Assembly (NCBI GenBank): GCA_028866275.1
Contig: JAGWIK010000007.1
Coordinates: 31,541-95,540, forward strand
Length of the DNA: 64,000 nucleotides
Direction: 5' to 3'
From: Alphaproteobacteria bacterium
GTDB taxonomy: Bacteria > Pseudomonadota > Alphaproteobacteria > UBA9219
Shown one piece after another: positions 29,355 to 37,885 of this stretch (positions are counted from its first letter, which is position 1; each line of letters opens with the position of its first letter). The notes beneath the pieces are model-generated. The model did no database searches. It worked only from the letters and a program-made list of their open reading frames with translations, and was not told where the DNA came from. The translations under genes and the position numbers were made by a program.

Positions 29355-30445
29355 AAATGTTCCCCCCCGGTTCGACCCTCGGCATTCTGGGCGGCGGCCA
29401 GCTGGGCCGCATGACCGCATTGGCCGCGGCCAAGCTCGGTTATCGCTGCCATATTTTCTGCCCCGGCGCCGACGAACCGGCGGTGGAAGTCGCCGCCGCG
29501 CATACGCAGGCCGCGTTTGACGACACGGCCGCGCTGGAACAATTCGCCCAAGCCGTCGATGTCGTCACGCTGGAATGGGAAAATGTGCCGCTGGCGGCGG
29601 TCGATACCGTGGCCCGCCACGCGCCCATGCATCCGGGGCGCGATGTCTTGCGCGTGGCGCAGGACCGCGAACAGGAAAAAACCTTCGCGCGCGGCATCGG
29701 CATCGGCACGGCGGATTTTGTCATCGTGCGCAGCGCGGCGGAACTCGCCCGCGCGTTGGAAAATGTCTCCTTGCCCGCGATCCTGAAATCGACCCGCATG
29801 GGCTATGACGGTAAAGGACAGGTGAAAATAACCTCCGGCACGGACGCGGCGCAGGCATGGCGCGATATGGGCAGCGATACCGGCATTCTGGAAGCCTTCG
29901 TCGATTTCGCCTGCGAAGTTTCGGTTATCGTTGCGGTGTCGCCGTCGGGCGAAACCAAGGCCTTCCCGACCGTCGAAAATCTTCACCGCAACCAGATTCT
30001 GGCCGAAACGCACGCGCCCGCCACAATCAACCCCGTCATCGCCGCCGAGGCGGAACAGACGGCGCAAAAGCTGGCGCAAAAACTCGGCGTCGTCGGCTTG
30101 CTGGCGGTCGAATTTTTCGTGCTGCGCCATCCGAACGCGCAAGGACAACATGTGTTGATGAACGAAATCGCGCCGCGCCCGCATAATTCCGGCCATTGGA
30201 CGATGGATGCCTGCCCGTGCGGCCAATTCGAACAGCTGGTGCGCGCGGTGTGCAACCTGCCGCTGGGCGACGTCACGCCGCACAGCCGCGCGGTCATGCA
30301 TAATCTGATCGGCGACGACGTCAACCGCTGGCCCGATCTGCTGAAACAGCCGCGCGCCAGCCTGCATCTGTACGGCAAGACCGAAACGCGGGCAGGGCGC
30401 AAAATGGGACACGTCAACATATTGGGCGAAAACTGGACGTCATGA
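29351..30445 (+). CDS. purK: 5-(carboxyamino)imidazole ribonucleotide synthase
   Basis: [15 protein letters not shown]-grasp motifs; [19 protein letters not shown] overlap with purE. Confidence 0.95.
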   Translation: MKMFPPGSTLGILGGGQLGRMTALAAAKLGYRCHIFCPGADEPAVEVAAAHTQAAFDDTAALEQFAQAVDVVTLEWENVPLAAVDTVARHAPMHPGRDVLRVAQDREQEKTFARGIGIGTADFVIVRSAAELARALENVSLPAILKSTRMGYDGKGQVKITSGTDAAQAWRDMGSDTGILEAFVDFACEVSVIVAVSPSGETKAFPTVENLHRNQILAETHAPATINPVIAAEAEQTAQKLAQKLGVVGLLAVEFFVLRHPNAQGQHVLMNEIAPRPHNSGHWTMDACPCGQFEQLVRAVCNLPLGDVTPHSRAVMHNLIGDDVNRWPDLLKQPRASLHLYGKTETRAGRKMGHVNILGENWTS

Positions 30446-32214
30446 CCCGGATTCCCGGCGGCAATCTTGTCTTTCTGGTGCGCATGGTGTGGCGTTACGC
30501 GGGGGATCAACGCCGCGCCCTCGCGCTGGCTTACGGGCTTTTTCTGGCGGCGAATATCGCGCTGGCGTTCCAACCGGTCATTCTGGCGCAGCTGATCGAC
30601 ACGGCACAGCGCGGCGGGGCAAATTTTTTGCCGCATATCGTCGCGCTTTCGGTGCTGTATGGCGGCATTTCATTCGTGTTCTGGGGGCTGCACGGCCCGG
30701 CGCGCGTCATCGAACGCCGCGCCGCCTTTCAGGCCAGCCGCCGCTTCGTCGCCATGCTGTACCAGACGGTCACCGAACTGCCGCTGCGCTGGCATCAGGA
30801 TCACCATTCCGGCAACACCATCAACCGCATCCGCAAAGCCGAAAAGGCGTTGTTCACCTTCGGGCAGGCGCAATTCGTGCCGCTGCAAATCATCGTGCGC
30901 TTTACCGCCAGCACGGCGATGCTCGCGCTTTTCTCGCCGTGGGTGGCCGCCATTTCCGTCGCCGCCAGCCTTGCCATCCTCGCCGTGGTGCGGCATTTCG
31001 ATAAAACCCTGATCCCGCTGGTTAAAAAAACCAACGACGCCGAACATCATCTCAGCAGCGCGCTGTACGACTATATCGGCAACATCGTCACCGTGCTGAC
31101 CCTGCGCATGCAGGGCAACACCGGCGCCGAAATCCAGTCGCGCTATGAAGGCATCAAGGAACCGTTCTGGCGCGAACAGGTCGTCAACGAATATAAATGG
31201 GGCTCGATGAGCCTGCTGCAAATCACGGCCCAGGCCGCGATCGTCGGCGGCTACATCGCCGTTACGGTGGCAAAGGGCGACGCGGCGGCACTGGGCGCGG
31301 CCGTGGCGATTTTCCAGTATCTGCAAATCATCATGCAGCAATTTTTCCAAGGCAGCCTGACCTTCGAACAAATCCTGACGCAAAGCATCGATGTGCGCGG
31401 CATCGACGGCCTCGTCGCCGACCATGCCCGGTTGGTCGCGCAACATCCTCCGGTCGCGCCGCGCCCGTGGCGCATCATCGCTATCGACAACCTCAATTTC
31501 ACCCATGACGAAGGCGTCGACGCGCTGCATCATTTGCGCGGCGTGTCGCTGTCGCTGCGCGCGGGGCAAAAAATCGCGCTGGTCGGCAGCAGCGGGTCGG
31601 GCAAAACGACGCTTCTGACCCTGCTGCGCGGGCTTTACGACGCGCAATCGGTCGCGCTGACGATAGACGGCGAAGCCTTTTCATCGCTGATGCCGTTGTC
31701 GGGCTTCACGACGCTGATCCCGCAGGACAGCGAATTATTCGAAAACACCGTGCGCTATAACCTGACTCTGGGCACAAAAACATCCGAAGCCACGGTGCGG
31801 CAGGCCCTGCATATCGCCGCCTTCGACGAAGTCCTGCCCAAATTGCCGCGCGGCATCGACACCGATATCCGCGAACGCGGCGTCAATCTGTCGGGCGGCC
31901 AGAAACAACGGCTGGCGCTGGCGCGGGGGCTGATCGCGGCGCGGCAATCGTCCTTGCTGTTGCTGGACGAACCGACCAGCAGCGTCGACCAAATGACCGA
32001 AGGCCTGATCTTCGACCGGCTGTTCCGCGACTATGCCGATAAAACGATCGTCGCCTCCGTGCATCGCCTGCATCTGCTGCCGCGATTCGACCATATCGTG
32101 CTGATGCGCGACGGCGTGGTGGTAGAGCAGGGCGACTTTACCGGCCTTTTGGCGCGGCAAGGCGAATTCGCGCGTCTGTGGCTGGCGCATCTGGCGCAGG
32201 TCGAGGTCGGCTAG
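30442..32214 (+). CDS. ABC transporter, fused permease/ATP-binding protein
   Basis: N-terminal TM domain; Walker A GSSGSGKTT, signature NLSGGQKQRLALARGL, Walker B LLLLDEPTSSVD. Confidence 0.92.
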   Translation: MTRIPGGNLVFLVRMVWRYAGDQRRALALAYGLFLAANIALAFQPVILAQLIDTAQRGGANFLPHIVALSVLYGGISFVFWGLHGPARVIERRAAFQASRRFVAMLYQTVTELPLRWHQDHHSGNTINRIRKAEKALFTFGQAQFVPLQIIVRFTASTAMLALFSPWVAAISVAASLAILAVVRHFDKTLIPLVKKTNDAEHHLSSALYDYIGNIVTVLTLRMQGNTGAEIQSRYEGIKEPFWREQVVNEYKWGSMSLLQITAQAAIVGGYIAVTVAKGDAAALGAAVAIFQYLQIIMQQFFQGSLTFEQILTQSIDVRGIDGLVADHARLVAQHPPVAPRPWRIIAIDNLNFTHDEGVDALHHLRGVSLSLRAGQKIALVGSSGSGKTTLLTLLRGLYDAQSVALTIDGEAFSSLMPLSGFTTLIPQDSELFENTVRYNLTLGTKTSEATVRQALHIAAFDEVLPKLPRGIDTDIRERGVNLSGGQKQRLALARGLIAARQSSLLLLDEPTSSVDQMTEGLIFDRLFRDYADKTIVASVHRLHLLPRFDHIVLMRDGVVVEQGDFTGLLARQGEFARLWLAHLAQVEVG

Positions 32215-32286
32215 CGGCCATTTGGCGGGCTTGTGCCCGCGCGCAGGCTTTTGTAAGCTCGGCACTGACAATCAGGAGGAAAGCCG

Positions 32287-32655
32287 ATGGCCTACGATTC
32301 CAACAACATCTTCGCCAAGATCCTGCGCGGCGAAATCCCGTGCAAAAAAGTCTATGAAGACGATTTCGCGCTGGCTTTCCACGACATCAATCCGCAGGCG
32401 CCGACGCATATTCTGGTCGTTCCCAAAGGCCCTTACGTCAATTACGATGATTTCGTCACCTCGGCGGAAACGGAAGAACTGGCGGGCTTCGCGCGCGCTA
32501 TCGGCAAAACCATTGCAGAAGCCGGCGTCGCGCAGGGCGGCTACAGGCTGATTTCCAATTCAGGCGTCGACGCGCATCAGGAAGTCCCGCATTACCACAT
32601 TCACATTCTCGGCGGCCGCGATCTCGGCGCGATGCTGGAAAAAGCCGAAGCCTAA
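32287..32655 (+). CDS. HIT-family (HINT-like) hydrolase
   Basis: EVPHYHIHILGGRDL histidine triad. Confidence 0.93.
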   Translation: MAYDSNNIFAKILRGEIPCKKVYEDDFALAFHDINPQAPTHILVVPKGPYVNYDDFVTSAETEELAGFARAIGKTIAEAGVAQGGYRLISNSGVDAHQEVPHYHIHILGGRDLGAMLEKAEA

Positions 32656-32656
32656 A

Positions 32657-33127
32657 TCAGGCTTCATCCGCCATCGAACGGATCAGCTCGTAAACCTTGC
32701 GGCGTTGCTTGGCGTCCTGAATGGCGTAATAGGCGCGCACCAGTTCCAGCGTTTCGCGCCGATACAGAATATCGGCGTTCCTGTTCGCGGGCGTTGGCGT
32801 GTTTTCCAGCCCTTCCTGTTCGCCTTCGGCAAAACCTTGCTGTGGCGCCATGACGGCGGACGGCATTTCTTCAAAGAAATAGCTGATGGGGACAGACAGA
32901 ATCTGCGCCACCTGAAACAACCGGCTCGACCCCATGCGGTTGGTGCCGCGTTCGTATTTTTGAATCTGCTGGAATGTCAGGCCGAGCGCCTTGCCCAGCT
33001 GTTCCTGACTTAACCCGATCAGGTTACGCCGCACGCGCATGCGCGCGCCAACATGGATATCAACGGGATCGGGCTGTTCGGAACGAAGAGGGGGCTTTTT
33101 CATTTGTTTTGCGGTGTTGTCCAACAT
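32657..33127 (-). CDS. XRE-family transcriptional regulator
   Basis: GARMRVRRNLIGLSQEQLGKALGLTFQQIQKYERGTNRMGSSRL HTH. Confidence 0.9.
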   Translation of the reverse strand: MLDNTAKQMKKPPLRSEQPDPVDIHVGARMRVRRNLIGLSQEQLGKALGLTFQQIQKYERGTNRMGSSRLFQVAQILSVPISYFFEEMPSAVMAPQQGFAEGEQEGLENTPTPANRNADILYRRETLELVRAYYAIQDAKQRRKVYELIRSMADEA

Positions 33128-33221
33128 GTCGAATATCCTTGTATGATAATAATGGTGCTAATGTGGCCTTGTCAGGTGTATTCGTCGAAATTATGAAACA
33201 TGCTGCCGGTTCGGATTTTAA

Positions 33222-34820
33222 TTATGCCCTTGATGAAGCGGCCATTTTCCGTTTCAGAAACGGTGCGGCAAGGGTCATAAGGAATAAAAAGATGAACGCA
33301 ACCAGCGCGGGCATATCGCGCCATTTGGCGTAAAAAGTCAAGGGTAAAGGTGCCGGCAAGGAACCGTCGATAAAGCCGCGCTTTTCCAATCCAAGCCTGT
33401 CGTTAACGCGTCCCAATGGATCGATGATGCCCGATATGCCGGTGTTGGCGGCGCGGACAAGGGGCAAGCCTTCCTCGATCGTGCGCACGCGGACAATGGC
33501 AAAATGCTGATAGGGGCCGATGGTATCGCCGTACCAGCCGTCATTGGTGATGTTGATCATCAGCGACGGCCTGTCGGCGGCAACGACGACATGTCCCGGG
33601 AAAATCGCCTCATAGCAGATCAACGGGCTGAAAGGCGGCAGGCCGATAATGCGCAAAGTCCGCGGGCCGGGGCCGGGGGTAAAATCGCCGCCGCTGGCAG
33701 CCAGCGCCTCGATGGGAATATATTTACGAAACGGCATATATTCGCCGAACGGCACCAGATGCGCCTTGTCATATCCGGCGACAAGCCGCCCCTGCGCATC
33801 GATCACGACCATCGAATTATAAAAACGCGTGTTTCCCATACCGTCGAGATCGCGGCGAATAACGCCGGTGATAAGATCGGCATCCGGCGACAGGCGCGCG
33901 GCGATGGCGTCGCGATGAAATGCGTCTTCGCTCAGATAATAAGTCGACGCCGTTTCCGGCCAGATAATATAATTGGGCGGCTTCTGCCCCGCGGCGGGCG
34001 GCGCGGCGGTCAGGTCGAGCAGACCCGCAAAATCTTCGGCCCGTTGGGATATCCGCCATTTGCCGGCCTGCGGAATATCCGGCTGCACGACGCGCAGGCG
34101 CACGCCCGGCACGGTGCCGACATGCGTTGTTTGCAGCCGCACTTCGCCCCACGCCGCCAGCGCGACGAACAAAACAAACGATGCCGCCACGGCGCGCCGC
34201 GCCGACGGGCTGTTCGCGATCAATGACGCGGGCAGGGCCGCGCCGACACAGGTCAACAAACTCAACCCGTATATGCCGGCAAAACTCGCGGTTTGCAGCA
34301 CGGGCAAAACCCCCGACCACGCATAGCCGGTCAAATTCCACGGAAAGCCGGTGAACATATGGCCGCGCGCGTCATCGGCGGCAAACCACAACAGGCCGAA
34401 TCGCACCGCCCCCGCCACGCCCGCCATGCCGATGCGCCACGCCAGCGCCGCCGCGATCCCGTAATAAAGGGCAAAAAAAGCGGGCAGGCCGAACACGGCA
34501 AAAGGAATCGCCCACCAGAAAGCCTTCAGATCGACCATTGTGGACGCGGCGATCCAGTAGAGACTGAAAACGAAAAAACCGAACGCGAAAATCCAGCCGG
34601 TGACAAAGGCTTGCCACAGGTTTTTCGCGCTTTGCAGCAGGAAAATCAGAAAAGGCAGGCCAATCCACAACAAAGGAAACAGGTTGTAGGGCGGCATCGA
34701 CAGCGACAGGACGCCGCCGCACAAAAAGGCCCACCCCGCGCGCCGCCAGCCTTGCGCGCTGCGCAAACCGGCGATGATGTTGTTCAAACAGAGACGAATC
34801 CGGTCAAAAATCATGCGCAA
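33222..34820 (-). CDS. lnt: Apolipoprotein N-acyltransferase
   Basis: Multi-TM N-terminus, nitrilase-like domain: WPETASTYYL, DKAHLVPFGEYMPF, LICYEAIFP. Confidence 0.93.
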   Translation of the reverse strand: MRMIFDRIRLCLNNIIAGLRSAQGWRRAGWAFLCGGVLSLSMPPYNLFPLLWIGLPFLIFLLQSAKNLWQAFVTGWIFAFGFFVFSLYWIAASTMVDLKAFWWAIPFAVFGLPAFFALYYGIAAALAWRIGMAGVAGAVRFGLLWFAADDARGHMFTGFPWNLTGYAWSGVLPVLQTASFAGIYGLSLLTCVGAALPASLIANSPSARRAVAASFVLFVALAAWGEVRLQTTHVGTVPGVRLRVVQPDIPQAGKWRISQRAEDFAGLLDLTAAPPAAGQKPPNYIIWPETASTYYLSEDAFHRDAIAARLSPDADLITGVIRRDLDGMGNTRFYNSMVVIDAQGRLVAGYDKAHLVPFGEYMPFRKYIPIEALAASGGDFTPGPGPRTLRIIGLPPFSPLICYEAIFPGHVVVAADRPSLMINITNDGWYGDTIGPYQHFAIVRVRTIEEGLPLVRAANTGISGIIDPLGRVNDRLGLEKRGFIDGSLPAPLPLTFYAKWRDMPALVAFIFLFLMTLAAPFLKRKMAASSRA

Positions 34821-34858
34821 GGGATGGCACTCATGGGCGCGCAGGTCAAATCGAAAAA

Positions 34859-35803
34859 TCAGGCTTTGATTTGCGCGCGCACTTCCGCCGCGGTGGGTTC
34901 GGGAACGCGGCGCGGCGTGCGGATGCGCAGACGGTTGATGCGGCTTTGCTTCATTTCCAGAACGTCGAAGCTCAGGCCGGATTCGGACGCGATATTTTCG
35001 CCGACCATCGGCACGCGTCCGGCCAGATGGGCGACATAGCCGCCCAGCGTGTCGACATCCTGGCCGTCCAGCGGCGGCAGATGCAGCCCCGTTTGATGTT
35101 CAAACGCCTCGATCGTCAATCGCGCGTCGGCCAACAACGTGCCGTCGGCGCGCGCGATGATGGGGGGCGCGCCGGGTTCGTCATGTTCGTCGTCGATCTC
35201 GCCGACGATTTCCTCGACCAGATCTTCGATCGACACCAGCCCGTCGATGCCGCCGAATTCGTCGATGACCATCGCCATATGCTGGCGCGTGTGGCGCATT
35301 TGCAGCAACAGCCTCGACGCGGGCATCGACGGCGCGACATACATCACGGGGCGCAGCAGGTCGGCGATGATGCAGGCGCGGCCCTGCGCCAGACAGGGCA
35401 CGATGTCCTTGACATGGACAAAGCCGATAACGTCGTCCAGCGTGCCGCGGTAAATGGGAATGCGGCTATAGCCGTTGGTCGTCATTTCGTCGACCAGTTC
35501 GCGGATCGGCGCGCTGACATCGACCGCGACGATATCGGCGCGCGGCACCATGCAATCGCCGACCCGGCGTTCGCGCAATTTGATAATGTTGGCCAGCAGC
35601 ATCCGTTCGGCGGGCGAAATGCCGGACTCCGACAAAGGTTCTTCCATCAAATCCTCGACGACTTCGCGCAGGGCGTCGGCGTCGGCGGGCGGGCTGATGA
35701 CATGGATGGCGCGCCGCCATATGTCGCGCCACAGACTTCGCGGCTCTTCGGGTATCGGCAGCGCGGGCGCGGATGTCGTCGGGGCGGCGTGACTGTCGTT
35801 CAT
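34859..35803 (-). CDS. CBS-domain hemolysin/CorC family protein
   Basis: RRVGDCMVPRADIVAVD...VIDEFGGIDGLVSIEDLVEEIVGEIDDEHD. Confidence 0.92.
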   Translation of the reverse strand: MNDSHAAPTTSAPALPIPEEPRSLWRDIWRRAIHVISPPADADALREVVEDLMEEPLSESGISPAERMLLANIIKLRERRVGDCMVPRADIVAVDVSAPIRELVDEMTTNGYSRIPIYRGTLDDVIGFVHVKDIVPCLAQGRACIIADLLRPVMYVAPSMPASRLLLQMRHTRQHMAMVIDEFGGIDGLVSIEDLVEEIVGEIDDEHDEPGAPPIIARADGTLLADARLTIEAFEHQTGLHLPPLDGQDVDTLGGYVAHLAGRVPMVGENIASESGLSFDVLEMKQSRINRLRIRTPRRVPEPTAAEVRAQIKA

Positions 35804-36387
35804 GGGCGGCGGCGGTTTTTCTTTTTAGCCTTGGCGTCAGGGCGCGCGCCCGCTTCCCCGGCATAGGGATCGGGCAGGCCGAGGCTGCGCATAATCGTGG
35901 TTTCCAGTTTTTCCATCCTGTTCGCCTGAGCGTCCATTATATGATCATAGCCGAAAAGATGCAAAAGACCATGAACAACCAGATGAATAATGTGGTTAAT
36001 CAATAACTTGTTGTTTTCTTTTGCTTCTTTTGATGAATAAGCCAGCGCGATGGCGATATCGCCAATCTCTACCGGCTCCGGACATTTACCCAATTCGGGC
36101 AGGCGGCGCGGTTCGAACTGGGGGAAAGACAGCACGTTGGTCGGCTTGTCGATGCCGCGGAAATCGTGATTCAGCCGGCGTACCCGCGCATCGCCGGTCA
36201 GCAGCAGCGTAGCGTTAAAGGGAATTTGCAGCCGTGCCGGCAAATGCGCCAGGGTCGCCGCAGCCGCCTGCTGCAGGCGCGCATTCAGACGCGGGATTTT
36301 TTTCCACCCTTGCGCATCGACGATCAGGGTGAGGCGGGAAGTAAAACCGGAAGTGACGCCCGCGGCGGGTAAGGATTTTTTTGCCAT
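35800..36387 (-). CDS. ybeY: Endoribonuclease YbeY
   Basis: FRGIDKPTNVLSFP, HLVVHGLLHLFGYDH zinc motif. Confidence 0.93.
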   Translation of the reverse strand: MAKKSLPAAGVTSGFTSRLTLIVDAQGWKKIPRLNARLQQAAAATLAHLPARLQIPFNATLLLTGDARVRRLNHDFRGIDKPTNVLSFPQFEPRRLPELGKCPEPVEIGDIAIALAYSSKEAKENNKLLINHIIHLVVHGLLHLFGYDHIMDAQANRMEKLETTIMRSLGLPDPYAGEAGARPDAKAKKKNRRRP

Positions 36388-36445
36388 AACCCTTTATAGT
36401 TATTCTTTCCGCATCGCCGCCAGCAAAATTTTGCCTTTGCCTGAA

Positions 36446-36531
36446 GGCTCTGGCCTCGGTCAAAGGAATGGGCTAAGAAACAGCCCGAATATAAGGATGG
36501 GTGGTCGAGTGGTTTAAGGCTCCGGTCTTGA
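36446..36531 (+). repeat. Partial upstream copy of tRNA-Ser leader plus tRNA 5' half (copy 1 of direct repeat, offset 144 bp)
   Basis: GGCTCTGGCCT..AGGAATGGGCTA.GAAACAGCCCGAATATAAGGATGGGTGGTCGAGTGGTTTAAGGCTCCGGTCTTGA repeats at 36590-36675; tRNA-like part 36495-36531. Confidence 0.9.
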
Positions 36532-36638
36532 CGACCGCGTCAGCGGGCGCGGCGAAGCGGAGCGAAGCCAATACCGGCGTCCGCGTAGCGGCTCTGGCCT
36601 TGGCCGGAGGAATGGGCTAGGAAACAGCCCGAATATAA

Positions 36639-36728
36639 GGATGGGTGGTCGAGTGGTTTAAGGCTCCGGTCTTGAAAACCGGCGTGGGGGCAACTCCACC
36701 GTGGGTTCGAATCCCACCCCATCCGCCA
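36639..36728 (+). tRNA. tRNA-Ser(UGA)
   Basis: Acceptor GGATGGG/CCCATCC, anticodon loop CTTGAAA (TGA at 36673-36675), variable arm, GGTTCGAATCC T-arm, encoded CCA. Confidence 0.95.
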
Positions 36729-36885
36729 TTACCTGCCTTACAACGATCGGCCTCACGACGCACCAATTTTTATACAATAATATCAACATGTTGGATGCGG
36801 CGCGTCGCCCGCGCGGCAAATTAACGGTTCCTTTAACCCCTTCTGATAGAACGATATTGTATCCATTTTTTAAAAGGGACAGCCT

Positions 36886-37656
36886 ATGTCAATCGCAAAG
36901 AATTTACGCGCCGGCGGCAAGATGGTTCTGTTGTCGGCTATCGCGGTAGGCATGGCGCTGCCCGCCTATGCCCAGAGTCAGGGCGGTTTTAATTCAACGA
37001 CCGATGACGTCACTTTTTCGGCCAGTGGCGTTCCTATCATGGGGTTGCATGACGGCAAGGGAACGACGCCGTTCGGCGCGACTTTCTCGGGGCCGATCAC
37101 CGAAGGCGCGACGACCATCAACACGGACGGCAGCATGGTTGTCGGCAGCAATAACGGCACGACTCCAACCCTTGTCGTCAACGGCCCCATTCAACCCGGG
37201 TCGTCGAATATCGTCGTCGGCAATGCCTGCTCGACCGAGGGCACTCTGGCCTACGATCCGTCCAATCACGAACCTGTCTATTGCAGCAAGTCTGCTGTTT
37301 GGACGGCCATGGCCGGGGGGGCGACTTTCTCATCCATGAGCAGTTTCGCGCCGGCGTCCGGGGTGTTGTATGCCAATTCGACGGGGGCGGCAGTGTTCCT
37401 GTCGTCCGTTTGCCCCAATTCCCCTTTTAAGTCGGGGTATCACGAGACTGTAGATTTTTATGTTTATGACAGCGCCGGCAATACCGTACAAGCATCGCAC
37501 GGGCAGATACAGGAAGGCGGTTCTGATGCAAATTTCTCGGCGGCGCCATATGCCTCGGTCATGGTGCCGGCGAACGACAAATGGTCAATCGTTTGGTCGC
37601 CGTCGAATATTGCCTGCCGTGTGACGGCGACGGCGAATACGCCTTATCTGCCGTAA
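36886..37656 (+). CDS. Secreted protein with shufflon/PilV-like Cys-containing motif
   Basis: Signal peptide VLLSAIAVGMALPAYAQ; VVGNACSTEGTLAYDPSNHEPVYCSKSAVWTAM. Confidence 0.6.
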   Translation: MSIAKNLRAGGKMVLLSAIAVGMALPAYAQSQGGFNSTTDDVTFSASGVPIMGLHDGKGTTPFGATFSGPITEGATTINTDGSMVVGSNNGTTPTLVVNGPIQPGSSNIVVGNACSTEGTLAYDPSNHEPVYCSKSAVWTAMAGGATFSSMSSFAPASGVLYANSTGAAVFLSSVCPNSPFKSGYHETVDFYVYDSAGNTVQASHGQIQEGGSDANFSAAPYASVMVPANDKWSIVWSPSNIACRVTATANTPYLP

Positions 37657-37674
37657 GGCCTTATCTGCCGTAAG
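37641..37674 (+). repeat. 17-bp perfect tandem duplication across stop codon
   Basis: GCCTTATCTGCCGTAAG x2. Confidence 0.95.
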
Positions 37675-37885
37675 GATCGCGTTCTGGAAACCGGGCAAAA
37701 ATGCGGTTTTCGACTTCTATTTCCCGTATTACGGCGAAGCGCCGGCTTTATCAAAATGTTAGGGTGCTTGTCCTGACCGTTTGATTCCGGGGCGTCTGGA
37801 AATATGCGGGCTGATATTTATGCGTTTGCAAGGGGCTTTCTTATGCTAAAAGGGCCGGAATCGTTTTTCTTGCCCTTTTTCAGCC

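Noticed and set aside
36540-36722. 60-aa ORF MGWDSNPRWSCPHAGFQDRSLKPLDHPS...
   Set aside because: Antisense translation of tRNA-Ser; a well-known spurious annotation type.
36820-36845. TTAACGGTTCCTTTAAC as a CtrA box upstream of the secreted protein
   Set aside because: Spacing between TTAA half-sites is 8, not 7.
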